NCBI GenBank assembly: GCA_030604905.1
Contig: JAUVVA010000021.1
Span: forward strand, 1 to 40,939
Length of the DNA stretch: 40,939 bases
Origin: Verrucomicrobiota bacterium
GTDB taxonomy: Bacteria > Verrucomicrobiota > Verrucomicrobiia > Opitutales > Opitutaceae
Reading direction: 5' to 3'
The notes beneath the pieces were generated by a model that was not told the origin of the DNA, made no database searches, and worked only from the letters and a program-made list of their open reading frames with translations. A program made the translations under genes and the position numbers. Numbering within the stretch: position 1 is the stretch's first letter; every line of letters starts with the position of its first letter. This document shows, in pieces, positions 9,927-17,558 of the stretch.

Positions 9927-10997
9927 TCAGCCCCGCGCTCCGCGGGCCACCACGCGTCCGCGCCAGCGCAGCGCCACGCCCACGAGCAGGATCAAGGCCG
10001 GCACCTCCACCAGCGGCCCCACCACCGCCGCGAAGGCCGCGCCCGAGCTCAACCCGAAGACCCCCACCGCCACCGCGATCGCGAGCTCGAAGTTGTTGCC
10101 CGCCGCGGTGAATCCCAGCGTCGCCGCCCGCCGATAGTCCGCCCCGGCCCGCACCCCGAGCCAGAAGGTGGCGGCAAACATCAGCGCGAAATAGAGCGCC
10201 AACGGAAGCGCGATTCTCAACACGTCTCCCGGTCGCGCCAGGACCTGCTCCCCTTGCAGGCTAAACATCACCACGATCGTGAAAAGCAGCGCCCACAGGG
10301 TGAGCGGGCTGATCGCCGGCAGGAACTTCTCGTCAAACCACGCCTTTCGCTCGCCGCGCCGCAGGAGCGCCCGCGTCAGCCAGCCGCCCGCGAAGGGCAA
10401 GCCGAGGTAGATCGCCACGCTTTTCGCGATGCCGCCCATCGTGACCGTCGAGAGATCAAGCGCCCCCAGGTCCATCCCGAGCAGCGGAGGCAGCACGGTG
10501 AGGTAAAACCAGGCCAGCGGCGCGAAGGCGATCACCTGGAAAATCGCGTTCGCCGCCACCAGCCCCGCGCAATACTCGCGACTCCCGCCGGCGAGATCGT
10601 TCCACACGATCACCATCGCGATGCAGCGCGCGATCCCGACCAGCACCAGACCGATGAAATACTCGGGGTGACCGCGCAAAAACACCGCCGCCAGGCCAAA
10701 CATCAGCAGCGGCCCCACCAGCCAGTTTTGCAGCAGCGAGATCGCCAGCACGCGCTTGTCGTGAAACACGTCGCCCAGCTCCTCGTAGCGCACCTTCGCG
10801 AGCGGCGGATACATCATCACGATCAAGCCGATCGCGATCGGGATTGAGGTCGTGCCGACGCTCCAGCCGGTAAGCGCCTCGCCCAGCCCCGGCGCGAAGC
10901 GTCCCAAGGCCACCCCGATGAGCATCGCCGAAAAGATCCAGACCGTCAGCCAACGGTCCAGAAACGACAGGCGCCCCGTGATCGATTCCGTCTTCAT
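9927..10997 (-). CDS. acr3: ACR3-family arsenite efflux permease
   Basis: A 356-residue membrane protein with ten hydrophobic segments. It carries the ACR3 hallmark [18 protein letters not shown] with the essential Cys at residue 125, and a later [12 protein letters not shown] with the conserved Glu at 304. ACR3 exports As(III), and sometimes Sb(III), driven by the proton motive force. It is the last gene of a leftward operon, 12 bases after arsJ, so it should be induced together with arsR by arsenite. The length is normal and the frame is intact. Confidence 0.95.
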   Translation of the reverse strand: MKTESITGRLSFLDRWLTVWIFSAMLIGVALGRFAPGLGEALTGWSVGTTSIPIAIGLIVMMYPPLAKVRYEELGDVFHDKRVLAISLLQNWLVGPLLMFGLAAVFLRGHPEYFIGLVLVGIARCIAMVIVWNDLAGGSREYCAGLVAANAIFQVIAFAPLAWFYLTVLPPLLGMDLGALDLSTVTMGGIAKSVAIYLGLPFAGGWLTRALLRRGERKAWFDEKFLPAISPLTLWALLFTIVVMFSLQGEQVLARPGDVLRIALPLALYFALMFAATFWLGVRAGADYRRAATLGFTAAGNNFELAIAVAVGVFGLSSGAAFAAVVGPLVEVPALILLVGVALRWRGRVVARGARG

Positions 10998-11009
10998 GAG
11001 GTTCCCGGC

Positions 11010-12248
11010 TCACTCCCCCGTCGCCTTTACGTTCGCGGTCGCGAGCTTCTCCGCGTGCAGGGCCGCGCGCGGCAAGGCCAGGGCCGCCGTCGCCGAGGCG
11101 AGCGCAAACAACGCCGCGCCCCAGAGGCAGCCGGCCAGGCCCGCGGCCTGATACAGCGCGCCGGAGAGCAGGCAGCCCACGAGGCGCCCGCCGGCGTTGG
11201 CCATGTAGTAGAAGCCCACGTCCAGCGCCACCTTGTCCCCGTCCGTGTAGTCGAGGATCAGATACGAGTGCACCGCGGAGTTGATCGCGAACACCGCGCC
11301 AAACACCGCCAGCCCGGTCGTGATCGCCGCGCCCGCCGGCGCGCCCGCCATCAAGCCGAGCGGGATCGCCCCGGCCGTGGCCGCCAGCGCGAAGGCCCAG
11401 CCGGCCGCCGTGCCCCCGGCCGGCGCGCGTCCGCGCAGCAGCGCCGGCGCCGAGCCCTGCACAAAGCCGTAGCCGATCACCCAGAGGGCCATGAAGCTGC
11501 CCACCTGCGCGAAGCTCCAGCCCAGCCCCTCGCGCAAAAACACCGGCACGCCGACGACGAACCAGATGTCGCGCGCCCCGAAGAGGAAAAAGCGCGCCAC
11601 GCACAGCAGGTTGATCGGCCTGCTCTTCGCGAAGAGCGAGCGGAAGCCCTTGGTCTTGGCCTTGCCGCCGAGATCGCCGGGCAGCGCGAGGGACACCGCG
11701 ATCCACAGCGCCGCGAGCCCTCCCGCCATCCAGGCCAGCGCGCCGCCAAAACCGGCCGCGCCCAGAAGCACCCCGCCGAGGAAAAAGCCCACGCCCTTGA
11801 GCGCGTTTTTCGAGCCGGTGAGCACCGCCACCCACTTGAAGAGCGAGCCCTTCGCATCCGCGGGCACCAGCACCTTGATCGCGCTCTTCGCGCTCATCTT
11901 GGTGAGATCCTTCGCCACGCCCGAGAGCGCCTGCGCGCCCATCACGTAGGCCAGCGCCACCCACTCCGGCCAGTCCGGCCCGAGCAGGGCCAGGGCGCCG
12001 AGCGCGATCACCTGCAAGGCGAGACCGGTCGTGAGCGTGAAGCGCAGCCCGAGCCGCGAGGCGAGCCAACCGCCGGTGAGGTTGGTGACGACGCCGCACA
12101 ACTCGTAGAGCGCGAAGAGCAGCGCGAGCGTGAAGGGCGAGAAGCCGCGACGCGCAAACTCGAGCAACACGAGCATGCGCAGCGCGCCGTCCGTGAGCGT
12201 GAAGCCCCAGTAGGCGGCGGTGACGATGCCGTAGTTGCGCAGGTTCAT
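11010..12248 (-). CDS. arsJ: ArsJ organoarsenical efflux MFS permease
   Basis: A 412-residue major-facilitator protein. The start LRNYGIVTAAYWGFTLTDGALRMLVLLEF is characteristic of ArsJ, and twelve membrane segments are visible. ArsJ exports 1-arseno-3-phosphoglycerate, which is made when the partner GAPDH uses arsenate in place of phosphate; the unstable product breaks down outside the cell. The partner gapdh gene is directly upstream (50-base gap) and acr3 is downstream, so the operon handles both As(V) and As(III). ATG 12248 was chosen because the conserved family start follows; upstream in-frame codons extend into the intergenic gap. Confidence 0.92.
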   Translation of the reverse strand: MNLRNYGIVTAAYWGFTLTDGALRMLVLLEFARRGFSPFTLALLFALYELCGVVTNLTGGWLASRLGLRFTLTTGLALQVIALGALALLGPDWPEWVALAYVMGAQALSGVAKDLTKMSAKSAIKVLVPADAKGSLFKWVAVLTGSKNALKGVGFFLGGVLLGAAGFGGALAWMAGGLAALWIAVSLALPGDLGGKAKTKGFRSLFAKSRPINLLCVARFFLFGARDIWFVVGVPVFLREGLGWSFAQVGSFMALWVIGYGFVQGSAPALLRGRAPAGGTAAGWAFALAATAGAIPLGLMAGAPAGAAITTGLAVFGAVFAINSAVHSYLILDYTDGDKVALDVGFYYMANAGGRLVGCLLSGALYQAAGLAGCLWGAALFALASATAALALPRAALHAEKLATANVKATGE

Positions 12249-12298
12249 GCGAGCGGCGCGGAGACGAGACGCGGCGACGGTCGGCGCGAGCCTCGGCC

Positions 12299-13321
12299 CT
12301 AGAGGGAATGAGCCACCTTCAGGGCCAGCTCGGCCATGCGGTTCGAGTAGCCCCACTCGTTGTCATACCAGGCGTAGATCTTCACCAGGCGCTTGTTCAC
12401 CACCATGGTCGAGAGCGCGTCCACCGTGGCCGAGGCGGGGTTGCCCTTGAAATCGATCGAGACGAGCGGGCGCGTCTCGTAGCCGAGGATGCCCTTGAGC
12501 GGCGCGGTCTCGCTCGCCGCCTTGAGCAGCGCGTTGACCTCCTCGACGCTCGTATCGCGCTTCACCTGGAAAACGCAGTCGGTGAGCGAGCCGGTGAGCA
12601 GGGGCACGCGCACCGCGTGGCCGTTGAGCTTGCCCAGCAGCTCCGGGTAGATGAGCCCGATGGCGGTGGCCGAGCCGGTCGTCGTGGGGATGAGCGAGAG
12701 GCCGGCCGCGCGGGCGCGGCGGAGGTCCTTGTGCGGCGCGTCGATGATCACCTGCGTGTTGGTGGCGTCGTGCACCGTGGTGATGGCGCCGTGCTCGATG
12801 CCGAGCCCCTCGTGGATCACCTTCACCACCGGCGCGAGGCAGTTGGTCGTGCAGGAGGCGGCGGTGAGCAGGCGGTGCTTCGCCGGCTCGTAGAGGCCGT
12901 CGTTCACGCCCATCACGATGTTGAGCGCGTCGCCGCCCTTCACCGGCGCGGCCACGATCACCTTCTTCACGCCGCGCTCGAAATAGGGCGCGAGCGCCTC
13001 GGGCGTGCGAAACTTGCCCGAGCACTCGAGCACGAGGTCGATCCCCTGCCCCGCCCAGTCCACCTCGCCGGGCTTGGAGACGCCGCTCACCGCGATGCGC
13101 CGCTCCCCGACCCGGAACGCCGAGCCGTCGGCCTCGGCCACCGCCTCCTGCGCCCAGCGGCCCTGCACGGAGTCGAAGTTGAGCAGGTGCGCGCAGGTCT
13201 CGGCGTCGGCCTTGGGATCGTTGACCAACACCCAGTCCAGCTCCGGCCGGAGCGCGGCGGCGCGAAACACGAGGCGGCCGATGCGGCCGAAACCATTGAT
13301 GGCGATGCGGGTTTTCTTCAT
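12299..13321 (-). CDS. gapdh: Glyceraldehyde-3-phosphate dehydrogenase of the ars operon
   Basis: A 340-residue GAPDH with the NAD-binding start [17 protein letters not shown], the catalytic Cys157 in [11 protein letters not shown], the active-site His region in VHDATNTQ, and the C-terminal [12 protein letters not shown]. In arsJ-linked operons this enzyme forms 1-arseno-3-phosphoglycerate from glyceraldehyde 3-phosphate and arsenate, the substrate of ArsJ. Position between arsR (10 bases upstream) and arsJ supports that role over housekeeping glycolysis. ATG 13321 was chosen over a TTG two codons earlier. The replacement of SNASCTTN by TAASCTTN is a minor variation. Confidence 0.92.
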   Translation of the reverse strand: MKKTRIAINGFGRIGRLVFRAAALRPELDWVLVNDPKADAETCAHLLNFDSVQGRWAQEAVAEADGSAFRVGERRIAVSGVSKPGEVDWAGQGIDLVLECSGKFRTPEALAPYFERGVKKVIVAAPVKGGDALNIVMGVNDGLYEPAKHRLLTAASCTTNCLAPVVKVIHEGLGIEHGAITTVHDATNTQVIIDAPHKDLRRARAAGLSLIPTTTGSATAIGLIYPELLGKLNGHAVRVPLLTGSLTDCVFQVKRDTSVEEVNALLKAASETAPLKGILGYETRPLVSIDFKGNPASATVDALSTMVVNKRLVKIYAWYDNEWGYSNRMAELALKVAHSL

Positions 13322-13331
13322 GGGCAAAAAA

Positions 13332-13703
13332 TCAACAGCAACCGCGGCGCGCGCCCGCCGCGGGCGAACAGCCGAGATCCAGCTTGGCGAGGCGCGCCGC
13401 GTCTTGCCGGAAAACCGCCTCGGTCCCGGCGCAGGCCTCGAGGCCCGCGAGCAGCGCAGCCGCCGCGGGCTCGGGCCGCTCCGGCAGCGCGTAGCAAACC
13501 CACTGCCCGGAGCGCGTGGCCACCACCAGCTTCGCCGCGCGCAGCGCGGCCAGATGCTTCGAGACCTTCACCTGCGGCTCGCGCAGCACCGCCTGGAAAT
13601 GGCACACGCAAAGCGGCCCCGCCTGCAGGACCCGGAGGATGCGCAGGCGCGTCGGATCGGCCAGCAACCGGTGCAGCTTCGCGAGGCGCATCCGCGCAGA
13701 CAT
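13332..13703 (-). CDS. arsR: ArsR-family arsenite-responsive repressor
   Basis: A 123-residue winged-helix repressor. The metal-sensing pair sits in LCVCHF (C32 and C34), corresponding to the CVC motif of arsenite-sensing ArsR, followed by the recognition-helix segment [20 protein letters not shown] Cys-rich C-terminus ([13 protein letters not shown]) adds possible further ligands. The usual CVCDL is CVCHF here. It is the first gene of arsR-gapdh-arsJ-acr3, and its likely operator is 10 bases upstream of the start. ATG 13703 is chosen over a longer frame that would run into the palindrome. Confidence 0.92.
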   Translation of the reverse strand: MSARMRLAKLHRLLADPTRLRILRVLQAGPLCVCHFQAVLREPQVKVSKHLAALRAAKLVVATRSGQWVCYALPERPEPAAAALLAGLEACAGTEAVFRQDAARLAKLDLGCSPAAGARRGCC

Positions 13704-13713
13704 GCGCTCGCGG

Positions 13714-13737
13714 ATATATACCGCAAGCGGAATATAT
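13714..13737 (-). promoter_or_regulatory. Probable ArsR operator/promoter of the ars operon
   Basis: An inverted repeat of 11-base arms around a 2-base centre: on the minus strand ATATATTCCGC, TT, GCGGTATATAT, with one mismatched position. It lies 10 bases before the arsR start in otherwise GC-rich DNA; the AT-rich arms could hold the -10 region. ArsR proteins bind such dyads over their own promoters and release on As(III). Confidence 0.75.
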
Positions 13738-13752
13738 CGCGACGCGGCTTTG

Positions 13753-14091
13753 TCACATCCCGGGCACATGCGCCGCGAGCTCGGCGCGCAGACGCTCGAT
13801 CAAGGCGGGATCGTCCTTGGAAGGGTAGTCGTCGGGGATGCGCAGCACGACGAGGGACTTGCCGGCGCATTCCTCCGGGAAGCGCTCGCGGATGCGCTCG
13901 GCGTGCTTGCGCTCCATGCAAAACACGCGGTCCGCCCAGCCGAGATGACAGGCGGTGACCTTGATCCGCGCGCCGTTTTCGGTGCCGGCCGAGCGCGCGT
14001 CGTAGCGCGGGTGGCCCTTGAACAGGGCCTCGGCCGCCGGGCTGCGCCACCGGTTGCGGGAGCAAAGAAAGAGGAGTTTTTCGCGAGGCAT
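13753..14091 (-). CDS. Small CX5R phosphatase (predicted protein tyrosine phosphatase, COG4551-like)
   Basis: A 112-residue protein with the P-loop CSRNRWRS at residues 10-17 (C10 and R16 fit CX5R), directly after a hydrophobic strand KLLFL, and the late segment RIPDDYP with a candidate general-acid Asp. This matches small predicted protein tyrosine phosphatases of the COG4551 type rather than standard LMW-PTP (CxGNICRS) or ArsC. Extra Cys at 48, 58 and 75 are present. It lies just upstream of arsR on the same strand, ending 50 bases before the arsR start but before the ArsR palindrome, so it is probably separately transcribed. A role in arsenate reduction is possible but not shown. Confidence 0.72.
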   Translation of the reverse strand: MPREKLLFLCSRNRWRSPAAEALFKGHPRYDARSAGTENGARIKVTACHLGWADRVFCMERKHAERIRERFPEECAGKSLVVLRIPDDYPSKDDPALIERLRAELAAHVPGM

Positions 14092-14158
14092 TCGGGGGCG
14101 TCGGAGGTTCGGCGACCGACCCAGGCTGGGGTTTCGCCGGGCCGGTTTCGACTCCGAA

Positions 14159-14557
14159 TCAGGCGGCCAGGATCTCCGCGACGTCACCCGGCCGCAGTGG
14201 TTTGACGAGGTAGCCCCGCGCGCCCGCCAGCGCCACCCGCTTGCGGTCCCGCGGCTCGTCCGAGGAAGTGAGCACGCACACGCGCACGCCCTCGAAGCGC
14301 CCGTCGCGGCGCATCCACTCGAGCACCTCGTGCCCGGTCAGCCCCGGCATCTTCAGGTCGAGCAGGAGGATGTCGGGCAGAGGGTGCGCCTCCCGGTCGG
14401 CGAACACGCCCTCGCCCGCCAGGTAGGCGACCGCCTGGCGACCGTCGCCCACGTGATGCGGGATCGGCAGCCCCGCCTTGGCGAGGACGCGGGCGGAGAG
14501 GAAAAGGTCGTCTTCGTTGTCCTCGGCGATGAGGACGGTGGGGGAAAAGAGGTTCAT
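14159..14557 (-). CDS. CheY-like single-domain response regulator (Rcp1 type)
   Basis: A 132-residue receiver domain with nothing attached. The acidic pocket AEDNEDD (residues 11-17), the phosphoacceptor D67 in LLLDLKMPG, Thr in VLTSSDE and Lys in YLVKPL are all present, so it should be phosphorylatable. The LIAEDNEDDLFL start and long insert before the Asp are typical of Rcp1-like regulators that pair with a kinase encoded alongside. It is 15 bases after the histidine kinase stop and is the last gene of the kaiC operon, so it is likely the output or relay of that kinase. Confidence 0.92.
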   Translation of the reverse strand: MNLFSPTVLIAEDNEDDLFLSARVLAKAGLPIPHHVGDGRQAVAYLAGEGVFADREAHPLPDILLLDLKMPGLTGHEVLEWMRRDGRFEGVRVCVLTSSDEPRDRKRVALAGARGYLVKPLRPGDVAEILAA

Positions 14558-14572
14558 GCTTCGAAGGGGGCT

Positions 14573-15808
14573 TTAGATCATCGCGCCCGCGGCGCAGGTT
14601 TGGCCGTTCTCGTCCGCGCGCGGGGGAGCGACGGGCTCGGCCGAGTCCGTCGCGGCAAATTCCAGCCAGAATCGAGCGCCGCGTCCCGGCGCCGACTCCA
14701 CACCGACCTTCCCGCCCATGCGCTCGGCGGCTTTTTTCACGATCGCGAGGCCGATCCCGGTGCCGGGCACGTGGGGATTGGCCGCGCGCTCGAAGATCCC
14801 GAAGATGCGTTTCTGCTGCGCCGGATCGATGCCCACGCCGTGATCGCGCACCGAGATGCGCACCCGCTCGCCGACCGTCTCCGAGAACACCTCGATTTCA
14901 GGTTGCTCGCCCTCGCGCACGAACTTGAGCGCGTTCTCGATCAGATTGGAAAAGCACTGGATCAGCGAGGGCAGGTGTCCCTTCACCCGCCCCAGCGGAC
15001 TGCGCAGGCGGATGAGATGCCGGGAGGCGAGGATGGCCGGGTATTGCTCGATCACGGCGCGGAGCACGAGGTCGAGGTCGAGGCTCTCCAGCGTGATCTC
15101 CGCTCGGCTCACCCGGGTGTAGGCGAGCACCTCCTGGGTGAGCCGGTCCATGCGCCGCGAGGCGCGGGCGATGCGGTCGAGCATGTCCTGCGCCGGGGGC
15201 GGGAGCGCCGCGGCGTAGTCCTCCAACAATACATTGGCGTAGCCCTCGAGCACGCGCAGCGGCGAGCGGAGGTCGTGCGAGACGCTGTAGGAGAACGCCT
15301 CCAACTCCTCCACCATCTGGCTGAGGCTGGCGGTGCGCTCCGCCACCCGCTCCTCCAGCGTGGCGAGCAGCCGCTCGCGGTCGTCGAGCAGGTCCCGCAC
15401 CTGGTATTGGCGACGGCGGGCGCGGAGCGCCGCGTGCACCGCCGCGACCAGCGTGAGCGTGCGCAGCGGACGCTCGATCAGGGTGATGTTGGCCCGGTCG
15501 CCGAGCCGCGCCACGGCCTGCCCGCTCCGGACGGCGAGGTGTCCTCCGGTGGTGATCAAGATGATCGGCGCGTCCGACCAGGGCGCTTGCTCGGCCAGAC
15601 GCGCCGAGAGAAGGGAGTGCTCGCGCGCGCCCAGGGCCTCCTCGGTGAGCAGAAGCGCCCCGCATCCGCCGGTGAACCGCTGCGCGAGATCGGCGAGATC
15701 GCGGCAGACCTCCGTCTCCAGCCCCTCGGCGAGCAGGACTTGGTTGATGTTGGCCGCGTCCGCCCCGAGCGGGGCGAGCACGAGCACGCGTTGACCGGGA
15801 TCAGGCAC
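14573..15808 (-). CDS. Histidine kinase with N-terminal pseudo-receiver
   Basis: A 411-residue soluble sensor kinase. Residues 1-125 have a receiver-like layout (VLVLAPLGADAANINQVLLAEG ... ILITTGG ... LIERPLR) but the phosphoacceptor position reads ALLLTEEAL, without Asp, so it is a pseudo-receiver. A coiled coil (about 130-165) leads to the phosphoacceptor His178 in SYSVSHDLRSPL, then the ATP-binding boxes NLIENALKF (N), DHGVGI (G1) and GTGIGLAIV (G2). The start is read as GTG at 15808, 12 bases after the kaiC stop with GAGGCGG upstream. Together with kaiC and the CheY-like gene it forms a three-gene signalling operon. There are no membrane segments. Confidence 0.9.
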   Translation of the reverse strand: MPDPGQRVLVLAPLGADAANINQVLLAEGLETEVCRDLADLAQRFTGGCGALLLTEEALGAREHSLLSARLAEQAPWSDAPIILITTGGHLAVRSGQAVARLGDRANITLIERPLRTLTLVAAVHAALRARRRQYQVRDLLDDRERLLATLEERVAERTASLSQMVEELEAFSYSVSHDLRSPLRVLEGYANVLLEDYAAALPPPAQDMLDRIARASRRMDRLTQEVLAYTRVSRAEITLESLDLDLVLRAVIEQYPAILASRHLIRLRSPLGRVKGHLPSLIQCFSNLIENALKFVREGEQPEIEVFSETVGERVRISVRDHGVGIDPAQQKRIFGIFERAANPHVPGTGIGLAIVKKAAERMGGKVGVESAPGRGARFWLEFAATDSAEPVAPPRADENGQTCAAGAMI

Positions 15809-15820
15809 GTCGGGTCCGCC

Positions 15821-17308
15821 TCAGGCTTCGGGCAGCATCTCCGTCGCCTCGCCCCGGAAAAGGGGCACGCCGGTGAGGACGCCATGGAAATTGGTCAGCG
15901 GTTCGCCGACGCGCAGGCCGCTGCGGCCGAACTTGAGCTCGCGGATCGCGTCCTCGTGCAGGCCGGTGCGCTTTTTCACCACCGAGAGCGCCTTCCGGAT
16001 GCGGCCGTTCTGCTCGAAGTAGCGGAGCAGGAGCACGGTGTCGGCGAGATAGGTGAGGTCGATGGGCGTGCTCATCTGGCCCACGATACCATGTTGCGCC
16101 ATGGTCATGGCGGTGACGACGCCGTAGCGGTTGAGCAAAGCGAGCAGTTCGTGCAGCTGGATGTTGAGAAACTTCACCCCGGGCATCGCCTGCAGGTAGC
16201 CGTTGAGGCTGTCGACCACGAGGAAACGAACCCGCTCCTTCTGCACGCGCTCGCGGACCCGGTGCACGAACTCCCCCGGGGCCAGCTCCACCGGATCGAT
16301 GGCGAGCACCGTGATGAGCCCCGAATCGATGTGCTTCTTCGCCGGAAGGGAAACCGACTCGGCGCGAAGCAGGAGGGTGGAAAGGCTCTCCTCGAAAAGA
16401 CAGAAGAGCGCGCGCTCGCCCCGTTCGGCCGCCGCGACGGCGAATTGCAGCGCGATGGTGGACTTGCCGGTGCCGGCCGGGCCCAGCAGCAGGCAACTGG
16501 TGCCGCGCTCCAGACCGCCGCCAAGCATATCGTCAAGCGCCGGCACCCCGGTCTGGACCGCCCCCGGATCCCAGGAGGAGGAATGCTCGGAGGCGACCAG
16601 ACGCGGAAACACGCGCAGGCCTCCGGCGAGGATCACCGCGTCGTGAAAGCCGCTGGAAAAGTTCACCCCGCGGAGCTTGTTCACCTTGAGACGGCGCCGC
16701 TCCAGACCGTAGTCCGACTCGATCTGCTCCAGGGTGAGCACCCCGTGCGCGATGCTCTGCACGTGCAGATCGCCCCCGCCCGTCGCGTGATCGTCCAGCA
16801 TCACCACCGTGATGTCGCGCCCGCTCAGGAATTGTTTGAGCGAAAGCATCTGCCGACGGTAGCGCAGCGCGGTGTCGGAGAGCAGGCGCAGTTCGGACAA
16901 CGAATCGATCACCAAGCGGGCCGGTTTCTCGTCCTCGATCCGCTTGAGCAGGATGTCCGTCGTGCGGTTGAGCTCGATCTCGGCCGGATGAAACACCGTG
17001 TTCTGCGACTCCTGCGCCAGCTGATGCTCGAGCGCGGAAAGCTCGAACACCCCCAGGCCATCCAGGTCCCAGGCGTGCGACTGCGCCACCGCCTGGATCT
17101 CCTCGCGCGTTTCCGAAAGCGTGATGTAGAGCGCCTTTTCCCCTTGGCGCACCCCCTCCAGAAGAAACTGCAGCGCGAGGGTGGTTTTTCCCACTCCGGG
17201 GTTGCCCTTGATCAGGTAAAGCCGATTGCGGGGCAGTCCGCCTCGGAGAATCTCATCCAAGCCGGCGATGCCGGTCGTGCAGACGTCGTTTTTGATGGGG
17301 ACGGACAT
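15821..17308 (-). CDS. KaiC-family double-RecA ATPase
   Basis: A 495-residue protein with two KaiC domains. Walker A motifs are GNPGVGKT (35-42) and GPAGTGKS (276-283). The catalytic Glu pair is intact in the second domain (FEES, about 306-307), but the first domain reads LSET, with one Glu replaced by Ser. At the position matching the Ser431-Thr432 phosphosites of cyanobacterial KaiC, this protein reads LTYLADT, so Thr-Tyr replaces Ser-Thr. No kaiA or kaiB is visible. The gene starts an operon with a histidine kinase and a receiver, the common non-cyanobacterial KaiC context. A role in stress signalling is more likely than a true clock, but that is inference. Confidence 0.92.
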   Translation of the reverse strand: MSVPIKNDVCTTGIAGLDEILRGGLPRNRLYLIKGNPGVGKTTLALQFLLEGVRQGEKALYITLSETREEIQAVAQSHAWDLDGLGVFELSALEHQLAQESQNTVFHPAEIELNRTTDILLKRIEDEKPARLVIDSLSELRLLSDTALRYRRQMLSLKQFLSGRDITVVMLDDHATGGGDLHVQSIAHGVLTLEQIESDYGLERRRLKVNKLRGVNFSSGFHDAVILAGGLRVFPRLVASEHSSSWDPGAVQTGVPALDDMLGGGLERGTSCLLLGPAGTGKSTIALQFAVAAAERGERALFCLFEESLSTLLLRAESVSLPAKKHIDSGLITVLAIDPVELAPGEFVHRVRERVQKERVRFLVVDSLNGYLQAMPGVKFLNIQLHELLALLNRYGVVTAMTMAQHGIVGQMSTPIDLTYLADTVLLLRYFEQNGRIRKALSVVKKRTGLHEDAIRELKFGRSGLRVGEPLTNFHGVLTGVPLFRGEATEMLPEA

Positions 17309-17465
17309 TGGATGGAAAAGGGAAAGGGCGGGCCGAAAAGACGGAGAATGGATACCGGGGGAACACGCGCCGCGGCAGGGCTCGGAAATGAGCCGCGGGA
17401 GCGGAATTATGAGGGTTGGTTAGAAGGACCTGCGAGTGCGGCACCCGCAAGAAACGCCCGCCCAA

Positions 17466-17492
17466 GCGCCCCCCGAAGCCGGGGTCGGGCGC
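17466..17492. terminator. GC hairpin between the antiporter and kaiC genes
   Basis: GCGCC-CCCCG / CGGGG-...-GGCGC pair around a 4-base AAGC loop, with three unpaired bases on one side (17466-17492). It lies downstream of the antiporter stop and before kaiC on the minus strand. Only a short TT/TTT stretch follows on that strand, so termination strength is unsure. Confidence 0.4.
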
Positions 17493-17520
17493 CTTACCGC
17501 AGTGCAACTACGCAGACCAC

Positions 17521-17558
17521 CCAGCGGGCCAATCTCCGCTCCGCGATCCGCCCGCTGG
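17521..17558. terminator. Stem immediately after the antiporter stop codon
   Basis: CCAGCGGGC (17521-17529) pairs perfectly with GCCCGCTGG (17550-17558) around a 20-base loop, directly abutting the antiporter stop codon. It could stabilise the 3' end of that mRNA or assist termination with the next hairpin at 17466-17492. There is no T run. Confidence 0.4.

Noticed and set aside
13753-14091. Calling the small CX5R protein ArsC (arsenate reductase).
   Set aside because: The P-loop CSRNRWRS fits COG4551-type predicted tyrosine phosphatases better than ArsC, and the ArsR palindrome lies downstream of it, outside its promoter.
15821-17308. Evidence for a complete circadian clock.
   Set aside because: Only kaiC is present; no kaiA or kaiB is visible and the phosphosite residues differ, so only a KaiC-family call is justified.
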